From Acanthosepion pharaonis (taxonomy: Eukaryota > Mollusca > Cephalopoda > Sepiida > Sepiidae), in assembly GCA_903632075.3 (NCBI GenBank), contig CAHIKZ030003496.1:1321001-1385000 (forward strand): a DNA stretch of 64,000 nucleotides, given 5' to 3'. Within the stretch, counting starts at the first letter, position 1. Each line of letters begins with the position of its first letter. Below are positions 44,250 through 54,904 of this stretch, one piece after another. Both the position numbers and the translations under genes were made by a program. The notes beneath the pieces were generated by a model. It worked only from the letters and a program-made list of their open reading frames with translations. It did no database searches and was not told the DNA's origin.

Positions 44250-44917
44250 ACTTGCACAAATAGCTAGATATTGAAATAGATCAATCACTAAGAATTCAGG
44301 TTTGAGTATGAATATCTTAAAATAAATCAGCATAAATTAAAAAGACACATTTTCTAAATACCAGACGCACGCAAGCTTTTCACAACAACAAAAAAGCACA
44401 TTTCAAATTGATTTTTTGTTGTGTGTTTTTGTTTTTTTTTTTGTTTTTGTTTTTTTTTTTTTCTTCATTGTTTTATTCATCTATTTTATTTATTTTTTCT
44501 CTGTCATCTTTTAGAAAAGTTTATTTCTGGTTACGACATCTTTGAATCATTGTATGCAGACGGTGTTTTTTCCACGAGTCTTTAATTTCCAGGCATTCTC
44601 TCCTGTCATATAATGAGATTAAAATATGACTGTGGGATTTTTGTAGCTTTTGCTCGTCGCCGGCCACGAGTCATGAAGACATTGTATATCGAGCTTTTTA
44701 TTTCGTTAATTTTACTGACTCTTCTAGTTCACTGATCACGACAAATGCTGTGTCCCTTTGAGATAGAAGTGTTCATGGCTCTCTACAAATTTCTATTACT
44801 AACTGGGATCAACTTTAAACTCCAAAAAGTTAAATGCGATGTCAATCGTTATCTTTTGTTTTCTTAATTTCTGTTCTTTTGTCATTCTCGCTCCTTTAAT
44901 AATACCGTCCTGGGTAT
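44250..44917. other. Unassigned intergenic DNA
   Basis: T-rich tract at 44420-44465. Otherwise nothing recognised. Confidence 0.4.
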
Positions 44918-47900
44918 GACGACAAACTTCGTCCGACAACAGGGCCCCTGATCACTAGGCTTTGAGGAGCATGGAACTACCTCTTAATTACTGGTGTTTC
45001 CAGGTTCACCCAAACTCGGGGCGTTAGCATCTGTTAGGGCCCCAGCTATAGGCAAATAGTTAACCCTAAACTGGGGTCAAAACACTATGAAAGTGTAAAA
45101 ATAGGTTTTAATATCAGAAATACATATTTTTGTAAAATATTATTACCAGCAATATATTTTTTGAAAAAAAATATTACCAATAATACATTTTTGAAAAAAA
45201 AATATTATCTGCTATATATTTTTGGGAAAAAAATATTACTAGCAATAGCTTTTTAAAAAAAGAATATTACCAGCAATACATTTTTGGAAAAAATTATACC
45301 AGTAATAAAAATCTTGTCGGCATTAAAAAAAAACCATTGTGGTTGTTATGCTGTAAAACAAAACAAACCAAACCAAACCAAAATAAGTTTGTCTACAAAC
45401 TGTGTATCTGAAAAAAATAAATCGATGAAAGCAGATTCTCGAAAACAAACCTCTTTAGAAAAATATATCAATGAAACCAGATCTACAAACTGTTTCTTTA
45501 CAAAGAATGCATATTCTATTCATACGAATCTATTCAAAAACTCTTGTCGGCATTAAATAACCCACTGAGGTTGATATGCCGTAAAACAAAATAAACCAAA
45601 CCAATCTAAACCAAAGAATACATATTCTATTCATACGAATCTATTCTAAAAATCTTGTCGGCATTAAATAACCCATTGAGGTTGATATGTCGTAAAACAA
45701 AATAAACCAAACCAATCTAAACCAAAGAATACATATTCTATTCATTGGAATCTATCCTAAAAATGTTGTCGGCATTAAATAGCCCATTGTGGTTGATATG
45801 CCGTAAAACAAAATAAAGCAAACCAATCTAAACCAAAGAATACATATTCTATTCATACGAATCTATTCTAAAATGTTGTCGGCATTAAATAACCCATTGA
45901 GGTTGATATGCCGTAAAACAAAATAAACCAAACCAATCTAAACCAAAGAATACATATTCTATTCATTGGAATCTATTCTAAAAATGTTGTCGGCATTAAA
46001 TAGCCCATTGTGGTTGATATGCCGTAAAAAACAAAATAAAGCAAACCAATCTAAACCAAAGAATACATATTCTATTCATACGAATCTATTCTAAAATGTT
46101 GTCGGCATTAAATAACCCATTGAGGTTGATATGCCGTAAAACAAAATAAACCAAACCAATCTAAACCAAAGAATACATATTCTATTCATTGGAATCTATC
46201 CTAAAAATGTTGTCGGCATTAAATAGCCCATTGTGGTTGATATGCCGTAAAACAAAATAAAGCAAACCAATCTAAACCAAAGAATACATATTCTATTCAT
46301 ACGAATCTATTCTAAAAATGTTGTCGGCATTAAATAACCCATTGAGGTTGATATGCCGTAAAACAAAATAAACCAAACCAATCTAAACCAAAGAATACAT
46401 ATTCTATTCATTGAATCTATCCTAAAAATGTTGTCGGCATTAAATAGCCCATTGTGGTTGATATGCCGTAAAACAAAATAAAGCAAACCAATCTAAACCA
46501 AAGAATACATATTCTATTCATACGAATCTATTCTAAAAATGTTGTCGGCATTAAATAACCCATTGAGGTTGATATGCCGTAAAACAAAATAAACCAAACC
46601 AATCTAAACCAAAGAATACATATTCTATTCATTGAATCTAACCTAAAAATGTTGTCGGCATTAAATAGCCCATTGTGGTTGATATGCCGTAAAACAAAAA
46701 TAAAACAAACCAATCTAAACCAAAGAATACATATTCTATTCATTGGAATCTATTCTAAAAATGTTGTCGGCATTAAATAACCCATTGAGGTTGATATGCC
46801 GTAAAACAAAATAAACCAAACCAATCTAAACCAAAGAATACATATTCTATTCATTGAATCTATCCTAAAAATGTTGTCGGCATTAAATAGCCCATTGTGG
46901 TTGATATGCCGTAAAACAAAATAAAGCAAACCAATCTAAACCAAAGAATACATATTCTATTCATACGAATCTATTCTAAAATGTTGTCGGCATTAAATAA
47001 CCCATTGAGGTTGATATGCCGTAAAAAACAAAATAAACCAAACCAATCTAAACCAAAGAATACATATTCTATTCATTGGAATCTATCCTAAAAATGTTGT
47101 CGGCATTAAATAGCCCATTGTGGTTGATATGCCGTAAAACAAAATAAAGCAAACCAATCTAAACCAAAGAATACATATTCTATTCATACGAATCTATTCT
47201 AAAAATGTTGTCGGCATTAAATAACCCATTGAGGTTGATATGCCGTAAAACAAAAATAAACCAAACCAATCTAAACCAAAGAATACATATTCTATTCATT
47301 GAATCTATCCTAAAAATGTTGTCGGCATTAAATAGCCCATTGTGGTTGATATGCCGTAAAACAAAATAAAGCAAACCAATCTAAACCAAAGAATACATAT
47401 TCTATTCATACGAATCTATCCTAAAAATGTAGTGGGCATTAAATAACCCATTGAGGTTGATATGCCGTAAAAACAAAAAAACCAAAAATAAACCAAACCT
47501 ATTCTAAAAATCTAAACCAAAGAATACAAATATTCTATTCATTTGAATCTATCCTAAAAATGTTGTCGGCATTAAATAGCCCATTGTGGTTGATATGCCG
47601 TAAAACAAAATAAAGCAAACCAATCTAAACCAAAGAATACATATTCTATTCATACGAATCTATCCTAAAAATGTAGTGGGCATTAAATAACCCATTGAGG
47701 TTGATATGCCGTAAAACAAAATAAACCAAACCAATCTAAACCAAAGAATACATATTCTATTCATTGAATCTATCCTAAAAAATGTTGTCGGCATTAAATA
47801 GCCCATTGTGGTTGATATGCCGTAAAAAACAAAATAAAGCAAACCAATCTAAACCAAAGAATACATATTCTATTCATACGAATCTATTCTAAAAATGTTG

Positions 47901-48955
47901 TCGGCATTAAATAACCCATTGAGGTTGATATGCCGTAAAACAAAATAAACCAAACCAATCTAAACCAAAGAATACATATTCTATTCATTGAATCTATCCT
48001 AAAAATGTTGTCGGCATTAAATAGCCCATTGTGGTTGATATGCCGTAAAAAACAAAATAAAAGCAAACCAATCTAAACCAAAGAATACATATTCTATTCA
48101 TACGAATCTATTCTAAAAATGTTGTCGGCATTAAATAACCCATTGAGGTTGATATGCCGTAAAACAAAATAAACCAAACCAATCTAAACCAAAAGAATAC
48201 ATATTCTATTCATTGAATCTATCCTAAAAATGTTGTCGGCATTAAATAGCCCATTGTGGTTGATATGCCGTAAAACAAAATAAAGCAAACCAATCTAAAC
48301 CAAAGAATACATATTCTATTCATACGAATCTATTCTAAAAATGTTGTCGGCATTAAATAACCCATTGAGGTTGATATGCCGTAAAACAAAATAAACCAAA
48401 CCAATCTAAACCAAAGAATACATATTCTATTCATTGGAATCTATCCTAAAAATGTTGTCGGCATTAAATAGCCCATTGTGGTTGATATGCCGTAAAACAA
48501 AATAAAGCAAACCAATCTAAACCAAAGAATACATATTCTATTCATACGAATCTATTCTAAAATGTTGTCGGCATTAAATAACCCATTGAGGTTGATATGC
48601 CGTAAAACAAAAATAAACCAAACCAATCTAAACCAAAGAATACATATTCTATTCATTGAATCTATCCTAAAAAATGTTGTCGGCATTAAATAGCCCATTG
48701 TGGTTGATATGCCGTAAAACAAAATAAAGCAAACCAATCTAAACCAAAGAATACATATTCTATTCATACGAATCTATTCTAAAAATGTTGTCGGCATTAA
48801 ATAACCCATTGAGGTTGATATGCCGTAAAACAAAATAAACCAAACCAATCTAAACCAAAGAATACATATTCTATTCATTGGAATCTATCCTAAAAATGTT
48901 GTCGGCATTAAATAACCCATTGAGGTTGATATGCCGTAAAACAAAATAAACCAAA
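44918..48955 (-). repeat. Family X: 3' domain plus about 30 tandem 115-bp units
   Basis: Reverse-oriented 3' domain (44918-45070) and stutter units (45100-45300), then units of about 115 bp to 48955. Two unit types alternate strictly for most of the array: type 1 has acccattgaggttgatatgc, ataaaccaaacc and attg(g)aatctatcc; type 2 has gcccattgtggttgatatgc, ataaagcaaacc and atacgaatctattc. The real period is therefore a dimer of about 230 bp. MNRICILWFRLVWFI-type frames are artefacts. Confidence 0.95.
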
Positions 48956-49139
48956 AATTCAGTGAACTTTAACAGATCAATCAATCTGTTCATCTATCAA
49001 ATTAGCCAGTTTCCCTTGTTTCGCCGGATATTTCGCTCATCATTAGAAATCACTCCAGCTGGGAATAAGACAAAATAAAGTTTTCTTTTTCTTTTACAGA
49101 ATCCATTGATCCTTTGATCCAGCCCGTTGTCCAGGGTGG

Positions 49140-49693
49140 GGGGGAAGAAAGACGTAACTCGAGTACTCGTGGTTGCTTGGTCAATGAATGTCAGATATTT
49201 CCACATAAGAAAACGGTTAATAATTAGCATTGGAGATGAGAAGAACACGAGCTACACGAATAGGTAGATACTACACTTTGATCCCAGGCGGATGTCCATA
49301 GAGGGAAGGAAGACGTAACTCGAGTACTACTGACTGCTTGGCCAACGAATATCAAATGTTTCCTTACAAGGAAACGGCTAACATTAGCATTCCACTATTA
49401 TTCTGTAACCATCATTAGTTGTCCATATCTGGTGTTTATTTCGTCTCTCTGGTTGTAATTAGTGTTCATTAATATCGAATCGGTGTAGGCACCCCAAGCC
49501 GGTGTAATGGTTAACAAGCTTGTCTCGCTAGAACAATTACGACTGAATAGTGAGTTCGATCCTCACTGGGTGCCTCATACATTCGGCCTTGTGCCACATC
49601 TAAGCTACGCTTGGAAAATCAATAATATCGAATCGGTGTTTCACTACCTGATCCAAAGATCGAACTCACAACCATTAAATGACACTAAGACAT
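49140..49693 (+). repeat. Duplicated segment, copy A (SINE-bearing)
   Basis: Matches 51527-52010: gaagacgtaactcgagtact, cagatatttccacataagaa, tttgatcccaggcggatgtc, cattccactattattctgta, cctgatccaaagat. A monomer of about 165 bp is itself tandemly doubled in both copies. Similarity stops at cactaagacat in both. Confidence 0.85.
49486..49622 (+). mobile_element. 137-bp tRNA-derived SINE with 16-bp target duplication
   Basis: Flanked by perfect 16-bp repeats taatatcgaatcggtg (49470-49485 and 49623-49638). Copy B of the duplicated segment has this 16-mer once (51940-51955), so it is the empty site. The first 87 nt (49488-49574) resemble a tRNA: acceptor ggcaccc/gggtgcc, an A-box-like agccggtgtaatgg (49497-49510) and a T-arm gtgag-ttcgatc-ctcac containing the B-box. 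The anticodon arm is irregular and too long, so it is a SINE head and not a tRNA gene. The short tail includes cggccttgtgccacat, shared with the structured SINE at 33.8 and 50.1 kb. Confidence 0.9.
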
Positions 49694-50099
49694 CCGACAT
49701 CCACTACTCCGCAATAGCGAACTATCCTCAGTCTATTTCCTGTTCCATTGCCAAGGAGGAAGTTCCGTTTTAACAGCTTTTTTCCAAGAGCCACTCCTTT
49801 GGAGAACAAGCTTCTGAGAGGATACTTACCTGACTTACCCGACTACTACAATCAACATCTTCCAAAGCAAGGGAAACGGTTATACATCCGACATATCGAC
49901 ATAATCTAAAACCCTTACTTCCTTTCATGCCCAGAAAACAACCTCAGTAATTCAGTAACCTCTACTATTATTGGATTTTGGATCTTCTATTGTGAAAAAC
50001 TTTGTAAAATACCTTAATTACCGTATTTGCCGGCTTATTAGACGCACCCACGCATTGAACGCACTTAGATTTCGGCATGGAATATTTAGGGGTAAAAAT
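49694..50099. other. Unassigned intergenic DNA
   Basis: No gene seen. 50020-50060 (accgtatttgccggcttatt) resembles the end of dispersed family Y or a DNA-transposon terminus. Confidence 0.4.
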
Positions 50100-50117
50100 G
50101 ATGTTGTTTGACTGTAA

Positions 50118-50335
50118 GCGACGTCTGTCGAACTCTCTGCGTTAGCAGAGAGGAACCCAGACGAAGTTTTGCCGAAGGGCAAGGTTTCGTCCGGGGAGGT
50201 AGACAGGGCCTGAACCCGTCTAGGCGGGTTCAAAGGCTATATTTTGGGCCGAGCCTACGGGCTCGGAGATACCCACATTAAACCGGCCTTGTGCCATATT
50301 CAATCCTCGTGGGTGGATCGATAAATACTAAGACA
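50118..50335 (+). mobile_element. Structured SINE, copy 2
   Basis: Homologous to 33838-34098 from gaactctctgc to gtgggtggatcgataaatac. The hairpins ctctctgc/gcagagag, cccg/cggg and an extra ccgagcc/ggctcgg are visible. The extra hairpin is absent from copy 1. Confidence 0.65.
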
Positions 50336-50479
50336 GATAGACAGAGAAGTTCTTAGCTGAGCTAGTTATTGACTACTCAGGTGATTTCTGTACCTTTTTA
50401 CCAACCTATTAAAACTCTTTTTATTGTTACGTGTTATTTGGCGTTTGTCTTTACTAACCCCAAATCAACATTATAACAA

Positions 50480-50731
50480 ATGACAACAAAAAAAATCAAA
50501 AATGTAACCTTACCTTTATGTGACATTTTCGCTAACGATGAAGAAACACGGTATTACCACAAATTATACCACTGGTACTTTTTAAATAGAAATAAGGTAA
50601 GGTTTAATTACCAGGACATTTTTTGGAAAGGAAGAATTTTACTACATTTCATCATGCATTTATTGAAAATTGTTTTAATTGTTTTTCAGGGAGCAACATC
50701 TTCCCATAGAGTAAATTCATAATAGCTACAA
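50480..50731 (+). CDS. Weak two-exon mini-ORF candidate
   Basis: ATG at 50480 opens 39 codons (LPLCDIFANDEETRYYHKLY is part of it), ending in AAG followed by gtaagg at 50597, a good splice donor. A pyrimidine-rich ttttaattgtttttcag ends at 50689, a good acceptor 93 bp later. Joining keeps the frame and adds ten codons (GATSSHRVNS) before a TAA. The unspliced reading is also open. The protein is not recognised, is under 50 residues and has no visible domain. It could be a fragment of a host or transposon gene, or chance. Confidence 0.15.
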
Positions 50732-50934
50732 AGAAATCTACTGGTATTAGTGAACATTGGTACATATGGTAATAGTAAAAAAAAAAAAAAAAAAAAACAG
50801 AAATATGGTACGTGTTGGTAAATGAAGTACCATATCATACATGTAGAACATCAAATTCCAATACTATCATATCAAGAAAAATACACTCAAAGCAAGCAGC
50901 AATATACCATCCAAAGCAAATCAGTCAGTTATGT

Positions 50935-51225
50935 GTCATGCTTGATACACACTTAGGAGATCATGTATCTTTCGATACATGACTGACGAGGCAGATTTTT
51001 CCCGCAGTAGGTTGCCATTTCTTTCTGCGGTAGACCATTTGCCATCCAAGGCTATAGAACCCATTCTGTCGTGCTATTTACCCATAGCTGGTGGGGAGAA
51101 GAAGAGGATTCATACCATTTTCAAGGGTATTAGTACGTAAGTGAATGTAACGGATGTGACTGGAATTCGAACTCGGCTCTACCGATTCCTCAATCCGAGA
51201 CGCTATCCATTACTATGTAATTCTG
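50935..51225 (-). mobile_element. tRNA-derived SINE with palindromic tail
   Basis: On the minus strand: tRNA-like head with an intact B-box region (gagccgagttcgaattcc), body (ttacattcacttac, ggtatgaatcctcttcttct, ccaccagctatgggtaaata), then a tail with the palindrome tcatgtatcgaaagatacatga-like hairpin (about 50963-50986). Best-preserved B-box among this SINE's copies here. Confidence 0.75.
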
Positions 51226-51526
51226 TAAAATCTGGAATTTGTACAAAAGAAGCAGCAAAATATTGTGCAATTCCATAAATTTCTTAATTTCTTTTCCTTG
51301 GTGAATTTTTCAAGCATATTTTTATTGATATATTTGTTCACATCCAGGAATCCTAGTTTCAGAGCTAAACTCTATGCGTGCACCAATTCATAGTAAACCC
51401 TACCTTTTTTCATGGTGTCTATATCCTTCTCATACATGATACTCCTGTATTGGACTCGGGGTAAATTTCTGCGTACTTTTTCGAAAAATTTACGCCTCCA
51501 ATAGGTCGGCAAATACGATATTTACC
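51226..51526. other. Unassigned intergenic DNA
   Basis: Nothing recognised. Confidence 0.4.
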
Positions 51527-52010
51527 ATTAGAGATGAGAAGAACAGATGCTACATGAATAGATAGATACTACACTTTGATCCCAGGTAGATGTCTATAGA
51601 GGGAAGGAAGACGTAACTCGAGTACTCGTGGTTGCTTGTTCAATGAATGTCAGATATTTCCACATAAGAAAACGGTTAATATTACAATTAGCATTGGAGA
51701 TGAGAAGAACACGAGCTACACGAATAGGTAGATACGACAGTTTGATCCCAGGCGGATGTCCATAGAGGGAAGGAAGACGTAACTCGAGTACTACTGACTG
51801 CTTGGCCAATGAATATCAAATGTTTCCTCAGAAGGAAACGGCTAACATTAGCATTCCACTATTATTCTGTAACCATCATTAGTTGTCCATATCTGGTGTT
51901 TATTGTCATTTCGTCTCTCTGGTTGTAATTAGTGTTCTTTAATATCGAATCGGTGTTTCAGTACCTGATCCAAAGATTGAAATCACAACCATTAAATGAC
52001 ACTAAGACAT
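51527..52010 (+). repeat. Duplicated segment, copy B (empty site)
   Basis: Counterpart of 49140-49693 without the SINE. The 16-bp target sits at 51940-51955. Confidence 0.85.
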
Positions 52011-52602
52011 GTCTAACCACATCCTATATCCAATACGCGACTTAGTCTGGCCATAGTATTTGGGCTCCGAACAGCGATTGAGTCCCGTACATTAGTAAAT
52101 TCATCTAAGGGATATATTTATTAACAAATACACTATGACAGATACCCAACAGGAGTGTAGCGCCCAGTGAAGATCGAATTTATATACAATCAAAAATCGG
52201 TCAGCGAAGCGAGATTGTTACAAAAGGCGTCCCATTTTTTTTTCTCCTGAAAGGCTTCTTTATCTGACTATTCACGGACTTGGCTTACTCTCCGTCTTTT
52301 CTCACTGTGTAACAGTCGGGCAGCTGTTAAATATGGTCGATTGACGGAAAGAAACGCTAAAACCGAGGATTAAGTCGAGAAAGGAAATTGGTACAGTCAG
52401 TGATCTTTGCTCGACTGATTAGTCGAGAAAGGGAGGTTGACTCGAATTGGCGGCTAAACCGTTAGCTTCTTTCCGCATGTTTGGCCGATTCTTTCTACTT
52501 GCTCATCAGCACGGTATTCCGTTCTTTTCTACGCATACATGCATCTGCATTTGGGCATTGTTGCAAATTAAGGATTGACCGGGAAATGATAGTCGGTGTA
52601 TT
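52011..52602. other. Unassigned intergenic DNA
   Basis: Moderately GC-rich, unique-looking. No gene or element recognised. Confidence 0.4.
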
Positions 52603-52681
52603 TCTTCTTCTTCTTTCTTCTTCTTCTTCTTCTTCTTCTTGCTGCTGCTGCTGCTGCTGCTGCAGTAGTAGTAGTAGTAGT
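52603..52681. repeat. Compound trinucleotide repeat (TTC)n(TGC)n(AGT)n
   Basis: About ten TTC, eight TGC and six AGT units in succession. The poly-S/C/K frames are artefacts. Confidence 0.97.
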
Positions 52682-52720
52682 GTGAGTAGACCAACTCGAA
52701 GAAGGATCTGTTTCGGAATT

Positions 52721-53100
52721 TGTTGTGGATTCCGAGATGAATTCGGTCTCCAAGGAATGACAAACGCAATAATTAAATATAAGAAATAAAATGTATTTAC
52801 ACAATCATAAAAAGAGTAATACTGTTAGTAAGTCCAGGAACACGGTTAGTAGCAAATACATATAGATATATACAGTCTCGAAGTAGGACTTCCTTAGAGT
52901 CTACGTGCTTGTAACTGACTTCTACCTGAGGTTACCTCACACTATCTCCGTTCGTATATTCTCTCTCTCTCTCTCCGTATATCCTCTCTCTCTATCCGAC
53001 TACCCCCACTGACTGTCTAACTCTGGGTATTTAACGTCAGCAGTCCAAGTAACACTTGGTAGAGTCCACTTATATAGAAAAAGGGGTGGACCCCATAACA
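52721..53100 (-). mobile_element. Solo LTR, copy 2
   Basis: 380 bp in reverse orientation relative to copy 1 (plus strand: TGTTGTGGAT...CCCCATAACA). Perfect 5-bp target duplication gaatt at 52716-52720 and 53101-53105. A CT-dinucleotide expansion (52960-52990) explains most of the length difference from copy 1. Confidence 0.92.
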
Positions 53101-53186
53101 GAATTCATATCATATTTTAGTCAGTTTAGTCTACTAATTTCTAATTCGAAACTTTTAAGTCTATTGAACTAGCTAGAATCAACTAT

Positions 53187-54344
53187 CTGTCTATATTTCT
53201 AAGATGAGGTATTATGTACACTATTTACATTATTCGGACTATTGTCCTCATCTTTGTTGCCATATTTATCACAACGTGTCGGCCTTTCAGTATCTGTCCA
53301 TATTTCTAAGTTGGGGTATTATGTACACTATTTACATTATTCGGACTATTGTCCTCATCTTTGTTGCCATATTTATCACAACGTGTCGGCCTTTCAGTAT
53401 CTGTCCATATTTCTAAGTTGGGGTATTATGTACACTATTTACATTATTCGGACTATTGTCCTCATCTTTGTTGCCATATTTATCACAACGTGTCGGCCTT
53501 TCAGTATCTGTCCATATTTCTGAAATGAGGTATTATGTACACTATTTACATTATTCGGACTATTGCCCTTATCTTTGTCGCCATATTTATCGCAGCGTTT
53601 CAGCCCTTCAGTATCTGTCTATATTTTTAAGATGAGGTATTATGTATATTATTACTATTGTCCTCATCTTTGTCGCCATATTTATTGTTGTGGATTCCAG
53701 GATGAAATCCGGTACCAATAAATAACAAACGCCAAGAAGGAATATAGGAAAATAAATGTATTAATGTAATAATACAAACTGGTAATGCAGGTTAGTAGTT
53801 CCAGGAATGCGGGTTAGTAGCAAAATATATATACAGTCTTTGGTATCGACATATCACTGTATGACTTCTTACTGAGTCTACGTGCTTGTTCAATGTGACT
53901 CTTGCTCGTTACGCTCGCTCTGGTTCGTGGCTCGTTAGTCCTTCTTTCTCGTTCTTCGCTCGTTTATTCACTAGCAGAAGTATATGTATACCCTGGGTGA
54001 GTCCATTTGGGTAAAAAGGGGAGAACCCCTCAACATTTATTACAACATTTCGGCCGTTGTACGCTCCGGCCTTCTTCAGGTGGTTGGAATGTTGAACTGA
54101 ACCCTTTATTTCGCTCACTGGGGTAGACTGTTCTAGTTCCACGTGTCATGTTTTAATGGATGTCAGTTATCAGTTATCTCCTGTTAATTTCCATCTGAAA
54201 GTTCTCCACTGCCTTAACCGGGTATTGAACTCACACTCTTTTGAGTCCTGTCACTGGATCTAACCAACGCCTTTATTCACTGCCGAAACGTTGTAATAAA
54301 TATGGCGACAAAGATGAGGACAATAGTCCGAATAATGTAAATAA
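53187..54344 (+). mobile_element. Composite tandem/inverted-repeat retroelement, copy 2
   Basis: Four to five direct terminal units of about 117 bp (53187-53685: tgtctatatttct, gtacactatttacattattc, tgtcctcatctttgt, cacaacgtgtcggc). Then come the interior (ggttggaatgttgaactgaa, cgggtattgaactcacactc) and one inverted unit (gccgaaacgttgtaataa..., 54283-54344). The perfect 13-bp repeat tagaatcaactat flanks it (53174-53186 and 54345-54357). A solo LTR (53686-54035) interrupts the last direct unit. No reverse transcriptase, as in copy 1. Confidence 0.75.
53686..54035 (-). mobile_element. Solo LTR, copy 3, nested
   Basis: 350 bp, TGTTGTGGAT...CCCCTCAACA on the plus strand, with a perfect 5-bp duplication tttat (53681-53685 and 54036-54040). 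Removing it restores gccatatttattacaacatt, the normal terminal-unit sequence of the host element. It is a diverged relative of copies 1 and 2. Confidence 0.92.
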
Positions 54345-54365
54345 TAGAATCAACTATGTTCTATT

Positions 54366-54625
54366 CTAATATTTCCTTCTCACTTGTGAACCTCTCTCCC
54401 GATTTCTTGCCTCCCTGTTACATAAAAACTCCAGTAACTTAAGTGCAGCGAGCCAATTGACATCTTCTGTCTTCCAGAATCCAGCTCTTTTATTGTCCTT
54501 TATCCTCACTAATGTCTTTTTTCTTTCTTTTTTTTTTTTTTTTGACTCTCTGTAACCCCTTGAATCCTAGTAATATTATTGACTTGCTTGATGTGAATTG
54601 AGTTAAAAAAAAAAAAAAAAAAACA
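54366..54625 (+). mobile_element. LINE family A 3' fragment
   Basis: Forward-oriented match to the CT-rich 3' part (gccaattgacatcttctgtc, ttattgtcctttatcctcac, tctgtaaccccttgaatcct), ending in a run of about 19 A (54605-54623), the likely poly(A) tail. Reading frame lost. Confidence 0.65.
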
Positions 54626-54904
54626 GGAAATTAATCTGAGAGCATTCAAAACAAGAAATTATTTTAGTAGGCAGGCATTGTCACCTTTCTTGGGGTGAAA
54701 TGATAAAAAAAAAATTAAGCGACTTAAGTACTGACCAATATCTGAACAAATATTTATGTTTAAGTCTGTCTCAGATGCTGGTTTGGTGAAAACTTTTCCT
54801 ATATTTTCTTATCGATAGATGAAGTGGAGTGATTATATTGAATCAATTTTTAGGTCTTCTGCATTGTACATTTATAATTCATCTGTGCATTGAATTCTGC
54901 TACC
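54626..54904. other. Unassigned intergenic DNA
   Basis: Nothing recognised. Confidence 0.4.

Noticed and set aside
49488..49574. Functional tRNA gene
   Set aside because: Acceptor and T-arm pair well, but the anticodon arm is irregular and the unit lies inside a SINE with a target duplication.
52481..52804. Cysteine/serine-rich and lysine/glutamate-rich frames
   Set aside because: They are translations of the compound TTC/TGC/AGT repeat next to a solo LTR.
52721..54035. The two LTRs as the ends of one retrotransposon
   Set aside because: Each has its own 5-bp target duplication, and the DNA between them is the tandem array of another element, not gag-pol.
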